Assembly: GCA_026826555.1 (NCBI GenBank)
Contig: JAKSZT010054324.1
Location: forward strand, 958,636 to 1,022,635
Direction: 5' to 3'
DNA: 64,000 nucleotides
Source of the DNA: Tolypeutes matacus
Taxonomy: Eukaryota; Chordata; Mammalia; Cingulata; Chlamyphoridae
Part shown: piece after piece, positions 11,471 to 23,059 of the stretch
Layout of the letters: each line of letters opens with the position of its first letter
How positions within the stretch are numbered: the stretch's first letter is position 1
Position numbers and translations under genes: made by a program
The notes under the pieces: generated by a model
What the model was told of the DNA's origin: nothing
The model's input: only the letters and a program-made list of their open reading frames with translations
The model's database searches: none

Positions 11471-12194
11471 GAGTTGGAGGGGGATGGGAATGGAAGAAAT
11501 GTATTGAATTATTGAACATTCTATTAGAGCTTTAATCTATTTTATATACACTTTTATATGTAGATATACAGACCTATATATAATGTACATATAATGTAGG
11601 TGTGTATGTATATGGCTTTATTATTTAATATATGAATCAATAGAGGCTAGTCTTCCTGTAGGTTTGCATGGTGGTGGCAAATTCCCGGGGAAGAAGAGCT
11701 CTGTTCTAATCCAGGGTAGGGTTAATAGCAGCATACGTATGATTTTGTTGTCTTTCAGCATATTGTTAAATGTTGCAGTTTTGCAAGTCCAGTTATATTG
11801 ATTTAAGTTTATATTTTCCAGTTTTAACTCACCTAACTCTCACAAAATGAACAAAATGACTTAAAAATATCTAAAGACTTGGGATAATATCAGTAATGTA
11901 AGCTTTAATGAACTGACAGTTCTACTTAAGGGCTTCCTTAGTACAAGGAAAGACAATATCAATTATTTAGAAAAAAGGGGCCTTAAAAGTCAGTATTATC
12001 CAAAAGACTACTACCAACAGCTATTTATATTCCCTATGGTTAATATTGTCCCTAAGCATATATTGTGTCTTATGACCTTAGGTAATAAGATACCAAAATT
12101 AATGAGACATTTAAAATACTGAGTTTGTATCATTTAGATTATTTTTACTTAATCCTTCCCAAGGTTTCTGCTTTTGAATGTGATTTTAAATGAA

Positions 12195-12300
12195 ATATCA
12201 TATGCATATGACTACACTTACATATAGTATACATTTTATATACATACATTTCATATATATACATATATCATATATAACACACACATACACAGTGTGCACA
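12195..12300. repeat. AT-rich low-complexity / (TA)n-(CA)n
   Basis: Imperfect TATACAT and ATATCATATA units pass into ACACACATACACAG. Open frames crossing it on both strands (12190-12459 plus, 12198-12386 minus) are low-complexity artefacts. Confidence 0.75.
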
Positions 12301-12879
12301 ATTTCTTTTCTAAATAGGAATATAGAATCAAAAATAGTTTGGATATCATTTCTGAAGATTAAAACCCAAACCCTTGAACTAGACACAAACGGCTCTTCAC
12401 CACTTGGCCTTAAGCTGTGCTCAATGATATCCTCAGAACACTATTTCCTTCCTGCCTAAAGGCATACAGTACCCTACCAGAAGCTTTCAAATTTGAGAGG
12501 GTGGAAGAATGAGCTGAGAGGTTACTTACTGGGCAGAACCTCACAGTCTGTTCTGAGAAATTCTGTCATTATGTGGAGTGTCTTCCAAGAATCTGGCTTT
12601 CTAACGCATTGAAAAGCATTGGTCTAGCCACATTTACACCTTTGCTTCTGAATCTTTCTTTCTCCCTTCCCATGGCTAAGAAAATTTTTTTCATTTTGGG
12701 TAATTAACTCTTAGTGATATTTGAAAGCTAAACCTAAAGTCCTCCTTTCTGTAACTTTATTTTTAAAGCCATTAAGCCTTAAACCTTAAAAGTGACACAA
12801 TTTTTTCCTCATCTGTATTTCATTTGCATTTCACATGTATCCTCATTTTATTTATCAACTTGCTAATTAAAGTGTAGAT

Positions 12880-13025
12880 CACAAACCAGCAGCAACATCT
12901 GAGAACTTGTAAGAAATGAACAATCTCAGGCCCCACCCCAGATTTGTTGAACTAGAAGCTACTTTTAATAAGATCCCAAGTGGATTCATAGTTTGAGAAG
13001 TATTTCCTTTTGTGCTTTATAGTTT
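12880..13025 (-). repeat. MER5-like DNA transposon remnant
   Basis: The reverse complement follows the MER5A order. On the plus strand the landmarks are 'accagcagcaacatctgagaacttgtaagaaatg', 'ctcaggccccaccccagattt', 'aagatcccaagtggattcata' and 'gtttgagaagtatt'. It is the opposite orientation to the copy at 11310. Confidence 0.7.
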
Positions 13026-13670
13026 TTGTTGTTGTTGTTTTTAAGATTCTCTGACTCTCCTGATAAACTAAGAATTTCTACTAGGCTGGAATTGATTCTT
13101 ACAGGGCATTGTTACAGAAAACTAAATATATAATTACTTACTATGTATTTGTTAAATTGGAAATTAATAGTAAAATAATTTATGCTGCTATAAAGAAGCA
13201 AATGAGAAATGTAAAATTAAATGAAAGAATACAAAAATAAGAATAGGTAAGTAAAAAATGTGATAGACACAGAAATCTATGAATACTTCATTTTCAGATG
13301 AAATAAAATTTTATTTCCTTTTATAGTATAGCAACCTCATACAGTCAATACTTGATACTGCCTGACTAACTTAAAAAATGGTGTTCTTTCCTACTCCAAG
13401 TTTCAGTGTTCAAAAGCTATTATACATTCATTCTTTGAAAAACACAGAGCACTATATAAAAACATTTGTATATATTTTTAAATAGTAATTTTTAAATGGG
13501 TTTCTGAAACAGTTTCTTCAAAACCCTAATATGGGGCTGATAGGCTTAAAAATCCTGATTCAAGGTTTCTGATGTATGACTGGGAATTGTATTATTACTC
13601 TGTTCCTCAGAAGATTCTGACATATATCATCATGGGAAAGCCCTTGACGGAATCTGTGGTTATTCATATT

Positions 13671-14632
13671 TTTTTTTCTTTTTCTTTTTTTTTTTTTATT
13701 GTGGGTAAAAATCAAATTTTTCACAATACAAACCAATATTTGTAAAATGATATATAAATATATATGCATATATGTGCATTTGTTACATAAATGTTATTTA
13801 TATATATATATATATATATATATTAAGAGGTGCTTAGATAACCTAAAATATTACACGGAACCTACCGGGATTACCATGTTCCCCACCTCCCACACCTCGC
13901 ACCACATCCCACACAAACATCTCCCAAAAGTGTGGCCCATCACCCTCAATGGACCTACACATCCTGGGGCCTTGCCATCAACCATAGACCACAGTTCACA
14001 TCATAGACCACACTCTCTCCCACACAGTTCTGCATGGTATATGCTGATGTAAAATGGCCTACATCGGTCACTACAACGGCACTCAGGACAACCCCCAAGT
14101 CCTGAAAAAGCCCCAGTATTACAACTGCCCTTCCCCTCCCTGCCCCAAAAGCGTCTAGTGGCCACTGGCTCCACCTCACTGTTATAATTTCTTCCATTGC
14201 TAGAATCACCATATGTCTACAACAGAACACCATTAAGTCCACTCTAGTCCATAGCTCTTCTCCCAATCCTGAGGGGACTGGGATGGTGATGTCCACTCCA
14301 CCTCCAAGTGATAGGGGGCTTATATTCCATGGATACGGTGGATGGGATTATCCTGCCTGCAGCTGCAGGCTCACTCCATTCCCTGGGATGGCTGTTGTCC
14401 AACATCGTCTCCTCGCCAGGTGACTTGGGTGAGTCCATTGAGCTGTAGAGTAGGAGTTGCAGCTCCACCGAGATTTCAGGCACAGCTGGCACATAGGTAG
14501 GCCAGAGGCCCCAGACTCTGGAAGTACACCTACAAACTCCAGTATCACATATAGGTTTGAACAGAAGGGACTGATGATCGATGTGCAGGGAGGACTTATT
14601 TGAGTCCAACTCTATCACTCTCAGGAGAACAG
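13671..14632 (-). mobile_element. L1 3' module with extended tail (copy C)
   Basis: Read on the minus strand, this aligns with the module at 53153-54870 from about 'agtgatagagttgg' (14605) through 'ctatggactagagtggactta' and 'attctagcaatggaagaaat' to 'ttatctaag' near 13832. It then continues for about 140 bp that copies A and B lack: a (TA)n at 13797-13822, then an AT-rich segment with GTGAAAAATTTGATTTTTACCC, then a T-rich strand that is a poly(A) tail (13671-13698). The same extension ends the insertion at 63548-63653. The minus-strand open frames at 13955-14296 and 14244-14660 lie within it and are discussed under findings. No target-site duplication was found. Confidence 0.8.
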
Positions 14633-14659
14633 ATTTCTTCCAGAAAGCAGCAGTTTTCA

Positions 14660-15395
14660 AACTGTAGTGAATCTACCCTGATCTCTTTGCTTGTTTAAAA
14701 TTGAGACTCCTAAACTCTCCCCTAGATCAATAGAATCTTTAAGGGTGGACCTGGGTATTGTCTTCCTTCTGATACAGCTGACCTACAGATTGCTCTTTTA
14801 AAGTTTGAGTCTTTTAGACTCAAACAAAGAAGTATATTGCTTGAATGGAACCACCTGCTCACTTACATCGCTTACCATTAAATTGCATCCCAAATTTTGA
14901 ACACCAGAAGGAATGATGTATGCTGATGCTCTTAATTTCAAAGTTTATGCACTTTCTTTACTGTGGCAGACCTTTATTTTGCGGACCATTTTCCGAAATG
15001 GGAGGGCATTTCCTTAGACTTACAGAGAATCTGCATTGCACAGCAACTTTTACTGCAGGGAGGTTATTTTTATTCTTTTGAAATTTTGGAATTTGCCTGC
15101 CAGAGACAGTGAACATAGGGAGAGTAGCTGAAGTGAAAGCCTTGGGTGTGTTTGGGTGCACACATGGTGGAGAGCAGCAGAGTGGACCCTTTTCCTCTCT
15201 CATGCACAGAATAGCACCACTGTAGCAAATAGGGTGTCACAGTATTTGTAAGAGTCTGGAGGTAGCATCAATGGCATGACATTGGCAATTTAACCAGGAG
15301 ACCTAAAAAAACAGGCAATAATAAGATTTCTTTAATCAGCTTTTGGAAAAATAAACATTAGTCCTATTTATCATCAATTGAGCTTAGAGCATCAG
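14660..15395. other. Unassigned sequence
   Basis: No repeat or gene is recognised. The 81-codon minus-strand frame at 14958-15203 shows no domain or protein-like composition. Confidence 0.55.
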
Positions 15396-15404
15396 ATCTA
15401 AGCT

Positions 15405-15690
15405 CAATGTCACTTCATCAAAAAGGCCTTCCTTTATCTCTCAGTTTCTGAAATAGCAGTCATATTCTTGTCACTCTAGCAAAGTATTCTGTTTCATTTT
15501 CTTCATAACTCATCACTTCTCTGAAGTTATAATTTTTTATTATTTTGCTTGTATAATATCTCTTTTCCCTAACTGGATAGAAATTTTTTGAGGGCAGAGA
15601 CCTTAACTATACTCATCACAACTAAATCTTCAGTCTAGAAAAGTACCTGGGCCTTTGAGGAGCTCAGCAGTATTTCGGCAGGACTGAATA
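15405..15690 (+). repeat. LINE-2 3' fragment
   Basis: Landmarks in L2 order are 'aaaaaggccttcctt', 'tcactctagcaaagtattctg', a T-rich block, 'gagggcagagacctt', 'aaaagtacctggg' and 'tgaataaataa'. It is diverged but colinear with the L2 3' region. Confidence 0.6.
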
Positions 15691-17695
15691 AATAAGCCAG
15701 GTAGCTCAATCAAGAGAGGATAAACATAGCAGTGGTGTAAATAAATCAGTGGATGGGATGGTTTGGGAATTTTGGTAAACACCCATTTTAAGGCAACTAG
15801 AAATGATCTGGGATATTCAGAATACCCCATGCTCTAGTCATCATGCTGATAAATTTTGTCCTATGTAATTTTGGATTAAAATATGTGTGATAAAACTGTG
15901 TGCTTATGTGTAAATCCAGATTATTTGGATCTCTCACACATACACATACATTTTAATAACAGAGAAAGCTGAGACAATAAAATGAGTGATATTAATACCA
16001 ACAGGAAATGACATCACTAAATAGAAAACACATATTTCATATTTTCAAAATTTATTAGAATTAGCACAAATTTATTTTGTGATTAGAAAAGTAAACACAT
16101 CAAAAACCTCTGATGTTTAATTTTATCTAAATATTACATTTAAATTATATGGTATAATGTTGATATACATGGTCCTTTCCTTCTTTTTTTAATGCCTGTG
16201 GCCTTTATTCCTATTCTCCCAAATCCAGAGAATATCCCTTTTCTCTATAACATTTTATCCTTCTGAGCTCTCCATTAATAATTTCTCCTCCATGTATTGT
16301 CTCAATTATACCACTGGTCTCTTACACAACAATGTAAGTTGTGATTATGTGTTATAAGTTAAAAATAGTAGATATTAAAAAAGAGTTGAACTTTGACAAA
16401 TTCATCTTAAGACACTAATATATTTCATTCATGTGGTAATTATGAAAAAGACATTGAACTACTCTTTACAAACTGTTTTAAGAGACTTCATGTGAATTTA
16501 GGTTGGATTTGATTTGGGGAACTGGTCAAAAATAATGCATATTGGTCTGAAATAAAATCTGAGTAATTATCAATACGGCTTATAAGGCAACATGGGTGGA
16601 AGCAGCTGAGCATGTTCAACATACCAGATTCAATCTCATATCTTCCATTTATTGGTTGTGTCATCATGGAAAGGTTTACTTATCTTGTCCATAGAGAACA
16701 GGAGTGAAGACCTTAGAGGATTTCTATGGAAAGTAAAAGGCATGATAAATACACAATAAGGGAACAGGCTATTAACAACAGATTTCATTAGGATACATGC
16801 ATAATTCCTTAAGGTAATTGTTATTAGGGTGAAAAAAAAATGAGATTTAGAGTTGTAAATTCTGTTTTCATTTTCATTATACAAATATTTATGCAGCCTC
16901 AGTTGTTACATTTTATTATCTGCAATTACCCATTTGACACACTAAGAGTATCCTGAATAGTAAAAATGTGAATATTTCTTGAGCAGAATGCATTGTTTCA
17001 TAATACAGATGAAGCTGGAAAGAAAAGCTCCATGCTAGCTAATATGTCCAGCATCTACTTACAGAATCCATCATCCTAGTCTGAAAAATCTGAACAAAAA
17101 TTTCAATAGCAGCGCCAGATGCTTAATAATTTCTCATCGCATAGCCCTACTCATGTTACTACAACGTGCCATTCAAACCCCATTAGTAGCACATTATCCC
17201 ACGGTCCTGGACCTCAAAATCCTATGGTTTCAAAATCCTTGTAAACCGTTACAAGGTCATATTTATCCTCTCTTAAATTCTCAAAGCCATCTATCAAGTC
17301 TTTCTTATGAAGATAAGGATCTGCAGCAGAAACAAAGCTTATTCACCATTGTCATTATACACTGAGGATCCACTGATATGTGAGAAATTATCCCTGATTT
17401 TTTATGCTTCTGTTGCAGAATTCAGACAAGGTAATGTCCACTGGACATATGCATAAATGTGATGATAGAGGAAGTTGAAAAAGTTGTGGGGAGCATGCAC
17501 ATTATATAACTTAACAATATACAGAGGAATCAGAAAAAAAGCTTCCATGAGCTAGTGATGTTTAGAATGAGAGCCAAGATGAGTAAGAATTGTATAAGTG
17601 AGGGTGTGTGAGTGTGTATGTATTTGCATGTGTGCATTTTGTGACTACCTCTTAGATAAGGAAGGAGGGAGACTACAGATAACATGAGACATTCC
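15691..17695. other. Unassigned AT-rich sequence
   Basis: There is no recognised repeat or gene in 2 kb. All open frames are under 85 codons and lack protein-like features. A GT-rich patch lies at 17600-17635. Confidence 0.55.
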
Positions 17696-17699
17696 ATCT

Positions 17700-17990
17700 C
17701 CTTAGTGATCAGAGAAACACACACTAAAATACAAAGAAAATAGCAGTTTTTTCATCCACTGGCAAAGATTAAAAAGTTTAACACCAAGTGTTATAGCAGA
17801 TGCAGATCAAGAGGATCTCATATTGTTAGTAGGGATGTAAATTAGTACAACCATTTTAGAAAGCCTTCTGGAATTATCTTGTAATTTAACATACTTATAT
17901 CCTATAACCTAGTAATTCAAATACCAAGTACATAGTAAAAAACACCTCTTTTATATATGCACAGGTAGACAAAGATATTTTCATAGTAGC
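17700..17990 (+). repeat. Ancient L1 ORF2 3' fragment
   Basis: Diverged L1M ORF2 C-terminal sequence in order: 'actggcaaagattaaaaagt', 'accaagtgttatagcag', 'taaattagtacaaccatttta', 'cctataacctagtaattc' and 'tttcatagtagc'. The LTR at 17991 cuts it off. I could not recognise its continuation on the far side. Confidence 0.65.
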
Positions 17991-18581
17991 TATATTAGTC
18001 AGCCAAAGGGGTGCTGATGCAAAATACCAGAAGGCAATTGGTCTTTATAAAAGGTATTTATTTGGAGTAGAAGTCCACAGTTGCCAAGCCATAAAGCGTA
18101 AGTTTCTTCCCTCACCAAAGTCCATTGCCACATGTTGGAGCAAGACAGCTGCCGACGTTTGCCAGGATTCAGGCTTCTTGGGTTCCCTCTTCCCGGGGCT
18201 GTGTTTCTCTCCTGGCTTAGCTCTTCTGTTTCCTCCATAAGGTCAGCTGTAGACTATGAGGTACTCTAGGTTTTGCTTCTCTCCACAAGGCCAGCTATGA
18301 ACTCAGGCGAATGGCTCATCTCTATCCCAGGGCCTTCTCTCCTTCCTCACCAGAACTCCAACATCAAAACTGCTCCACAACTGTCCTTTGCCGTGTCTTT
18401 TATCTTTTATTCCCCCACCCACCAAGGGGTGAGGCTCAACGCCCTACTGATGTGGCCCAGTTAACACCCTAATAATCATAACTTAATCACGCCCAGATTA
18501 GCAGACCAGTTTACAAGCATGATCCAATATCTATTTTTGGAATTCATAATTACATCAAACTGCCCAACTGCTACGGTATCA
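17991..18581 (-). mobile_element. Solo LTR, MaLR/ERVL-like (xenarthran type)
   Basis: The left end is TATTAGTCAGCCAAAGG. Next comes 'ataaaaggtatttatttgg', which on the minus strand gives an AATAAATACC poly(A)-signal region. A C/T-rich middle follows, and 'gaattcataattacatcaaactgcc' lies near the right end. It shares these landmarks with 20454-21122 and 23399-23993. The LTR reads on the minus strand. Terminal TG/CA is only partly kept (TA at the left) and I found no 5-bp duplication. No internal retroviral sequence is present. Confidence 0.75.
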
Positions 18582-20180
18582 CTGTTCAGATACAATGTAT
18601 GAAAGAATGAGAAGGTGTCATTAAGAGTATTATTATTTTAAATCTGAGGTCTAGTGAAAGGGGGGAATTTATGCTGGAACTTATGGTTATGATAAATAGA
18701 CCTTATGAGCTATGTTGTTGAATCTTGATTAAATTAGCAGTGGGAATGGAGAGAAGGGAAAAGACTAGAGAGATATTTTTATCAAATACATTGGGCAGGG
18801 TTTGGTGACTGATCGGTTGTGGGACATGAAAGAGAAGTCTGAGTGACTTAAAAACCAGCTCATTTCATGGTAGTACCAACTATTGAGATGGTAAATAGAA
18901 GAAAAGGAGCCAAGTTAGCAGAGGTGGTATGAGAGATATTGACCTCTAAATTGAATAGGTAAACTTTAACCTCCACATTAGCTATTCCTGTTTATCCATT
19001 TGCAGAGATCTGAGTGTTTAATAGTTTCTTATATTGAAAAAAGTTAACATACAATAATATTAACATGTTTTTTTCCTACATTCTATTTAAAACTGAAGCA
19101 TAGCTAATCACCATGGTATCCCTTGCATCATGGCTTAATATTTTTAATACATAAAAATAGCTTATCTATCCATTTATTTCAAAATAAGAGGATGTTTTTC
19201 TATTCCTTTTGCCGCTGTATATTCATAGATCACTTTTTACAGCTCTGTTATCAATCCTGTTGCTTCAAAAGTGGCTTGTATCCCAAGTTGGCACTTAGTT
19301 TAATTGGCGTATTGGGTGGTTTGTTTTTCTCTTGTTGATCCTTGAAGAATTCCATTTGTCTCTCCCATATGGCAAAAATGAGTACATATTTTGTGAGCAT
19401 CTGCAATGCAAAATTTAATACCCTCACATTCCAAAGAAATTATGTTCATGCTGACACAAGTTTTCACAACTAATGTGGTTAAAATGTGTAATGTCACTCT
19501 GCCCAAATTGAATAATAATCAGTTGTCAGTTTTGCTGAACATTGGGAATGTTCCCTGACATGCTTTAATTCACTTTGGACACACATTCATATTATTTCAG
19601 CTAAATTATTTAAACATTCAATGTGCTTTTTTATGACTACTATTTTAGTTTATGATCCAAATGTTCATCAGTATAAAAAGGAGAATCAGGATGAAGTTTA
19701 GGATATAATATCAAAAGTGTCATAATATCACTAATGAAACCATGACCTTTGTGTTTGTGTACACTCTTTATGCCAGATGTTACTCAAAATTCTTGGGTGT
19801 TGCACCTTTCAGATTTTCAGCCTTGTAAAACAATGTACTTGTTCCCTTGGTGCTGATATTGCACAAACTATATTTTAAAAATTCTCTTTTGTAATTACCT
19901 TCAGAGTCAGACTGCAAGCCACACAAGGAAATAAGTACCAGTGCTTTGTATGTTCAAACCAAGATGATATTTCAAACCAAAACAGTATTGTTGTCAAAGA
20001 CATTATCCAGTCAGCTTAGCTCTGAAAAAATAATTGGTTGCTTCCAAAATTTAAAACCAGAAGGGAAAATATGTTTTCAACATTGGCAAGATATAAATGA
20101 AAGTACCACAAGAAACAGCACTCATTTTCAAATGATTTTTACAAAATCTGCCACATAGCTGTAAAATCATATTTTCTATA
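18582..20180. other. Unassigned sequence
   Basis: No recognised gene or repeat. Open frames of about 70 codons at 19123-19338, 19300-19506 and 19946-20158 look like chance frames. Confidence 0.55.
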
Positions 20181-21309
20181 TGTGGTGGTTTGGAGCTGTA
20201 TGTACCCCCAGAAAAACATGTTATTGCACTTAATCCTGTGTGTGTGAACCCATTGTAAGTAGGATTTTTTGATGAGGCTATATGAGTTAAGGTAAGGCCC
20301 AACTCAAGACAGGATAGGTCTTAATCCTACTACTGGAGTCCTTTATAAGCAAAATGAAATTCATACAAAGAGAAAGAAACTCATGTAAGGTAAAAAGTTG
20401 AAATTCAAGGGATCCCAGAAGAGAAAGGAGAGGCTACCATGTGCATTGTCATGTGTATTAGTCAGCCAAAGGAGTACGGATGCAAAATACTAGAAATCAG
20501 TTGGTTTTTATAAAGGGTATTTATTTGGGGTAGAAGCTTACAGGCAATAAAGTGTAAGTTACTTCCCTCACCAAAGTCTGTAGCCAAGTGTTGGAGCAAG
20601 ATGGCTGTTGATGACAGCAAGAGTTCAAGCTTCTTCTCCCTCTAAGGCTCCGTGGTCCCAGCTTCTTCCAATATCAGCTGTAGGCTGGGATAAGTCTCAT
20701 TTCTCTCCTGGGGCTCATTTCTCTTTGGGCTCAGCTCCTCTGCTCTCTTCACAAGGCTGGCTGTAAACTATCAGGAAAACGGCTTGTCTCTCTTCCTGGG
20801 GCCTCTGCCGTGTCTAATGGAATCTTCTCTCTTTCCTCAAGTATCTGTTTCTCTGTGTGCTTACTTCCTGGACTCCAGGATCAAAACTCCAACTAACTCC
20901 TCTGCCTTGTCATTATCTCTGTGAGTGCCCGCCCAACAAGAGGACAAGGACTCAACATACTACTGACAGGGCCCAATCAAAGTCTTAATCATAATTTAAT
21001 CAAGAAAGAGTGGAACCGCTGAATCCAATACAATCTAATGTACCCAGAAGAACAGACCACTTTACAAACATAATCCAATATCTATTTTTGGAATTCATAA
21101 ATAATACCAAACTGCTACTCCATGTGATAGAGGAGCCAAGGACCAAAGATTGCCAGCAGCTAGCCCCAGAATGCCAGTCTTTGGGAAGAAAGCACACTCT
21201 TGATGAAGGCTTGATTGGACTTTTTCCCAGCCTCAAAATCATGAGCTAATCAATTCCCATTGTTAACTACACATATTTCATAGTATTTACTTGAGCAGCC
21301 AAGGAAACA
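20181..21309 (+). mobile_element. MaLR-like LTR interrupted by a second LTR
   Basis: It starts TGTGGTGGTTTGGAGCTG at 20181 and runs to 20453. It resumes after the inserted LTR at about 21123 (GTGATAGAGGAGCC), through GCCAGCAGC and TTTTTCCCAGCCTCAAAA, to an end near GAGCAGCCAAGGAAACA at 21309. The two halves join into one continuous LTR of about 460 bp. It is a relative of the LTR at 29441-29958: both share 'ggtcttaatcct', 'ttataa' and 'gagcagcc/ggcagcc' landmarks. Confidence 0.75.
20454..21122 (-). mobile_element. LTR nested inside another LTR
   Basis: The left end is TGTATTAGTCAGCCAAAGG and the right end is CAAACTGCTACTCCA, so the TG...CA ends hold. The minus-strand sense has AATAAATACCC near its 3' end. 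CATGT occurs on both sides (20450-20454 and 21121-21125) and may be the target-site duplication, although it overlaps the terminal dinucleotides by up to two bases. The middle is longer and pyrimidine-richer than in its relative at 23399. There is no internal region, so it is a solo LTR. Confidence 0.75.
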
Positions 21310-23050
21310 AGGAAGTAGCCTTTGTGTATTAGAGAAGTTTCATTTATTCACCAGTATTTATCAAATGACTAATAAACATCAGCCTTCATAATAGGAACAA
21401 AATAAAGAGTAATGGAAAAGCAGACATAGTCCCAACTCAAGGGAGCCTTCATTTAGTTCTTTGAAGAATGTCTCTATGTGTTTTCAAATAGTCTCCTTTG
21501 CTATGAGAGGTTAAAGAGTTAAAAAGATCACTTTGATCTTTGTTTTTGTTTTTCTCTGTCATGAATTCAAGGCATTATATAACCCAAGTATGAAGTGGAC
21601 AATTTAAGACAAGAATAAGTAAGAAGGGAACAAGAGCTAATAAAATACTGGTTTATAGATAATGGGACTGCAGTATAGAAAGCTTATAGAATTTGATCAA
21701 AGTCATGCCAAAAGTCATGATGGAAATGGTGGAATTTGCAATATAGCATGATTTCCCAATAGTATGGGTTCTACTCATTAATCCATTTAAATGTATTTGT
21801 TCCTAGAAAAAAATAGAATATGACAAAATTATTATTTTGCTGGCATCTATTATTTACTAAATTCATTCCAATTTGCTCTATATAGGTTACCTCATTTATA
21901 TTAAATGTGAATTTCAATTTTTTTCTCATTTGACATATGTTAAAACTGAAGCTGAAGAAAAAATGCTGGCTTACCAACCATTAAAGGGAAAATGCCCATT
22001 AGAAGGCAATTCTGCCTCAGAAAAATCTGTGCTTACAATTGTGCAAAATAAAGAATAAGTACATGTAAATCATTATGATTATAAAAATATCAAATTTTCC
22101 ATTATCTAGTGATGCCTTAATACTAGGCTTATATTTTTTAAATGAACACCATGCTTCTTCACTTGTCTTTTCAACTTTGTTTGCTTTTAGGAAAATGTTC
22201 TTTCAGTGTTTATTTCATCTTTATTTGCAGATAATTTTAATAACTACTCAGTCACAATGTGAAACACAACTTAATATAAATTTTTTATTCGTAACAACAA
22301 TTATTTGGGACTAACTAGAGAACAGTTATTCAGTCATGTGTTACGAAGTCCATGTATCTTACCTTGCAATAGAATACACTTGGTTTTTTTTTAATTAGAA
22401 GCCAGAATTTAGTAGGATGATGTTGAATTGATACATCATTATGGAAACATTTCAGAAAGATTGAACAGGTTACAAATTATGATCATAGTTAACTTAGAAA
22501 ATAAAGTTCTCATTCATCCAGTCTTTCATCTAGCACTATTGTCTTGGACATATGACCTACACTAGAAAAAGTTTTCAATTCAAAAACGTTCTAGTTGTAA
22601 GACTAAAAACAAAAGAAACTGCATAAGCACTATACTCTAATTGATAAAGATTCTTTTTGTAGGAATATAAGTTAACAATTTTGATACCACCATGTGCGAA
22701 TACTGGAACTGAACAATAATGTAAGTCAATGGCAGATGGTAGAGTCTGATTTTTAACTACAGCAGTGGAAAGTCACATAAGCAAGGTAAAGAGGCTATAA
22801 TAACCATGTGGTAATGGATTAGTGTTTGGGACAACTATAAAAGTCATGTTAATATAAAAGCATATGGTTACATATTTATAGATATGTGTAAACACACAGG
22901 TTAGTATTTCACCTATATTTCCTTGCTTTTTCAGCAGAGATGCCTAAAAGTGAGGACACTCTAGTAGCAACAAGCAACCTAGCACACAGAATTTAGTTTT
23001 TAATAACATTCCCTTTTAAAATGAACCAGAGCTTCTTGGAGAAATTCTTG
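21310..23050. other. Unassigned AT-rich sequence
   Basis: No recognised repeat or gene. Frames of 60-80 codons around 21771-22314 are AT-driven and lack protein-like features. Confidence 0.55.
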
Positions 23051-23059
23051 CCTTTAGGA

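Noticed and set aside
20450..21125. CATGT as a definite target-site duplication of the inner LTR
   Set aside because: It overlaps the expected TG and CA ends, so a clean 5-bp duplication outside TG...CA is not present. It is kept only as a possibility.
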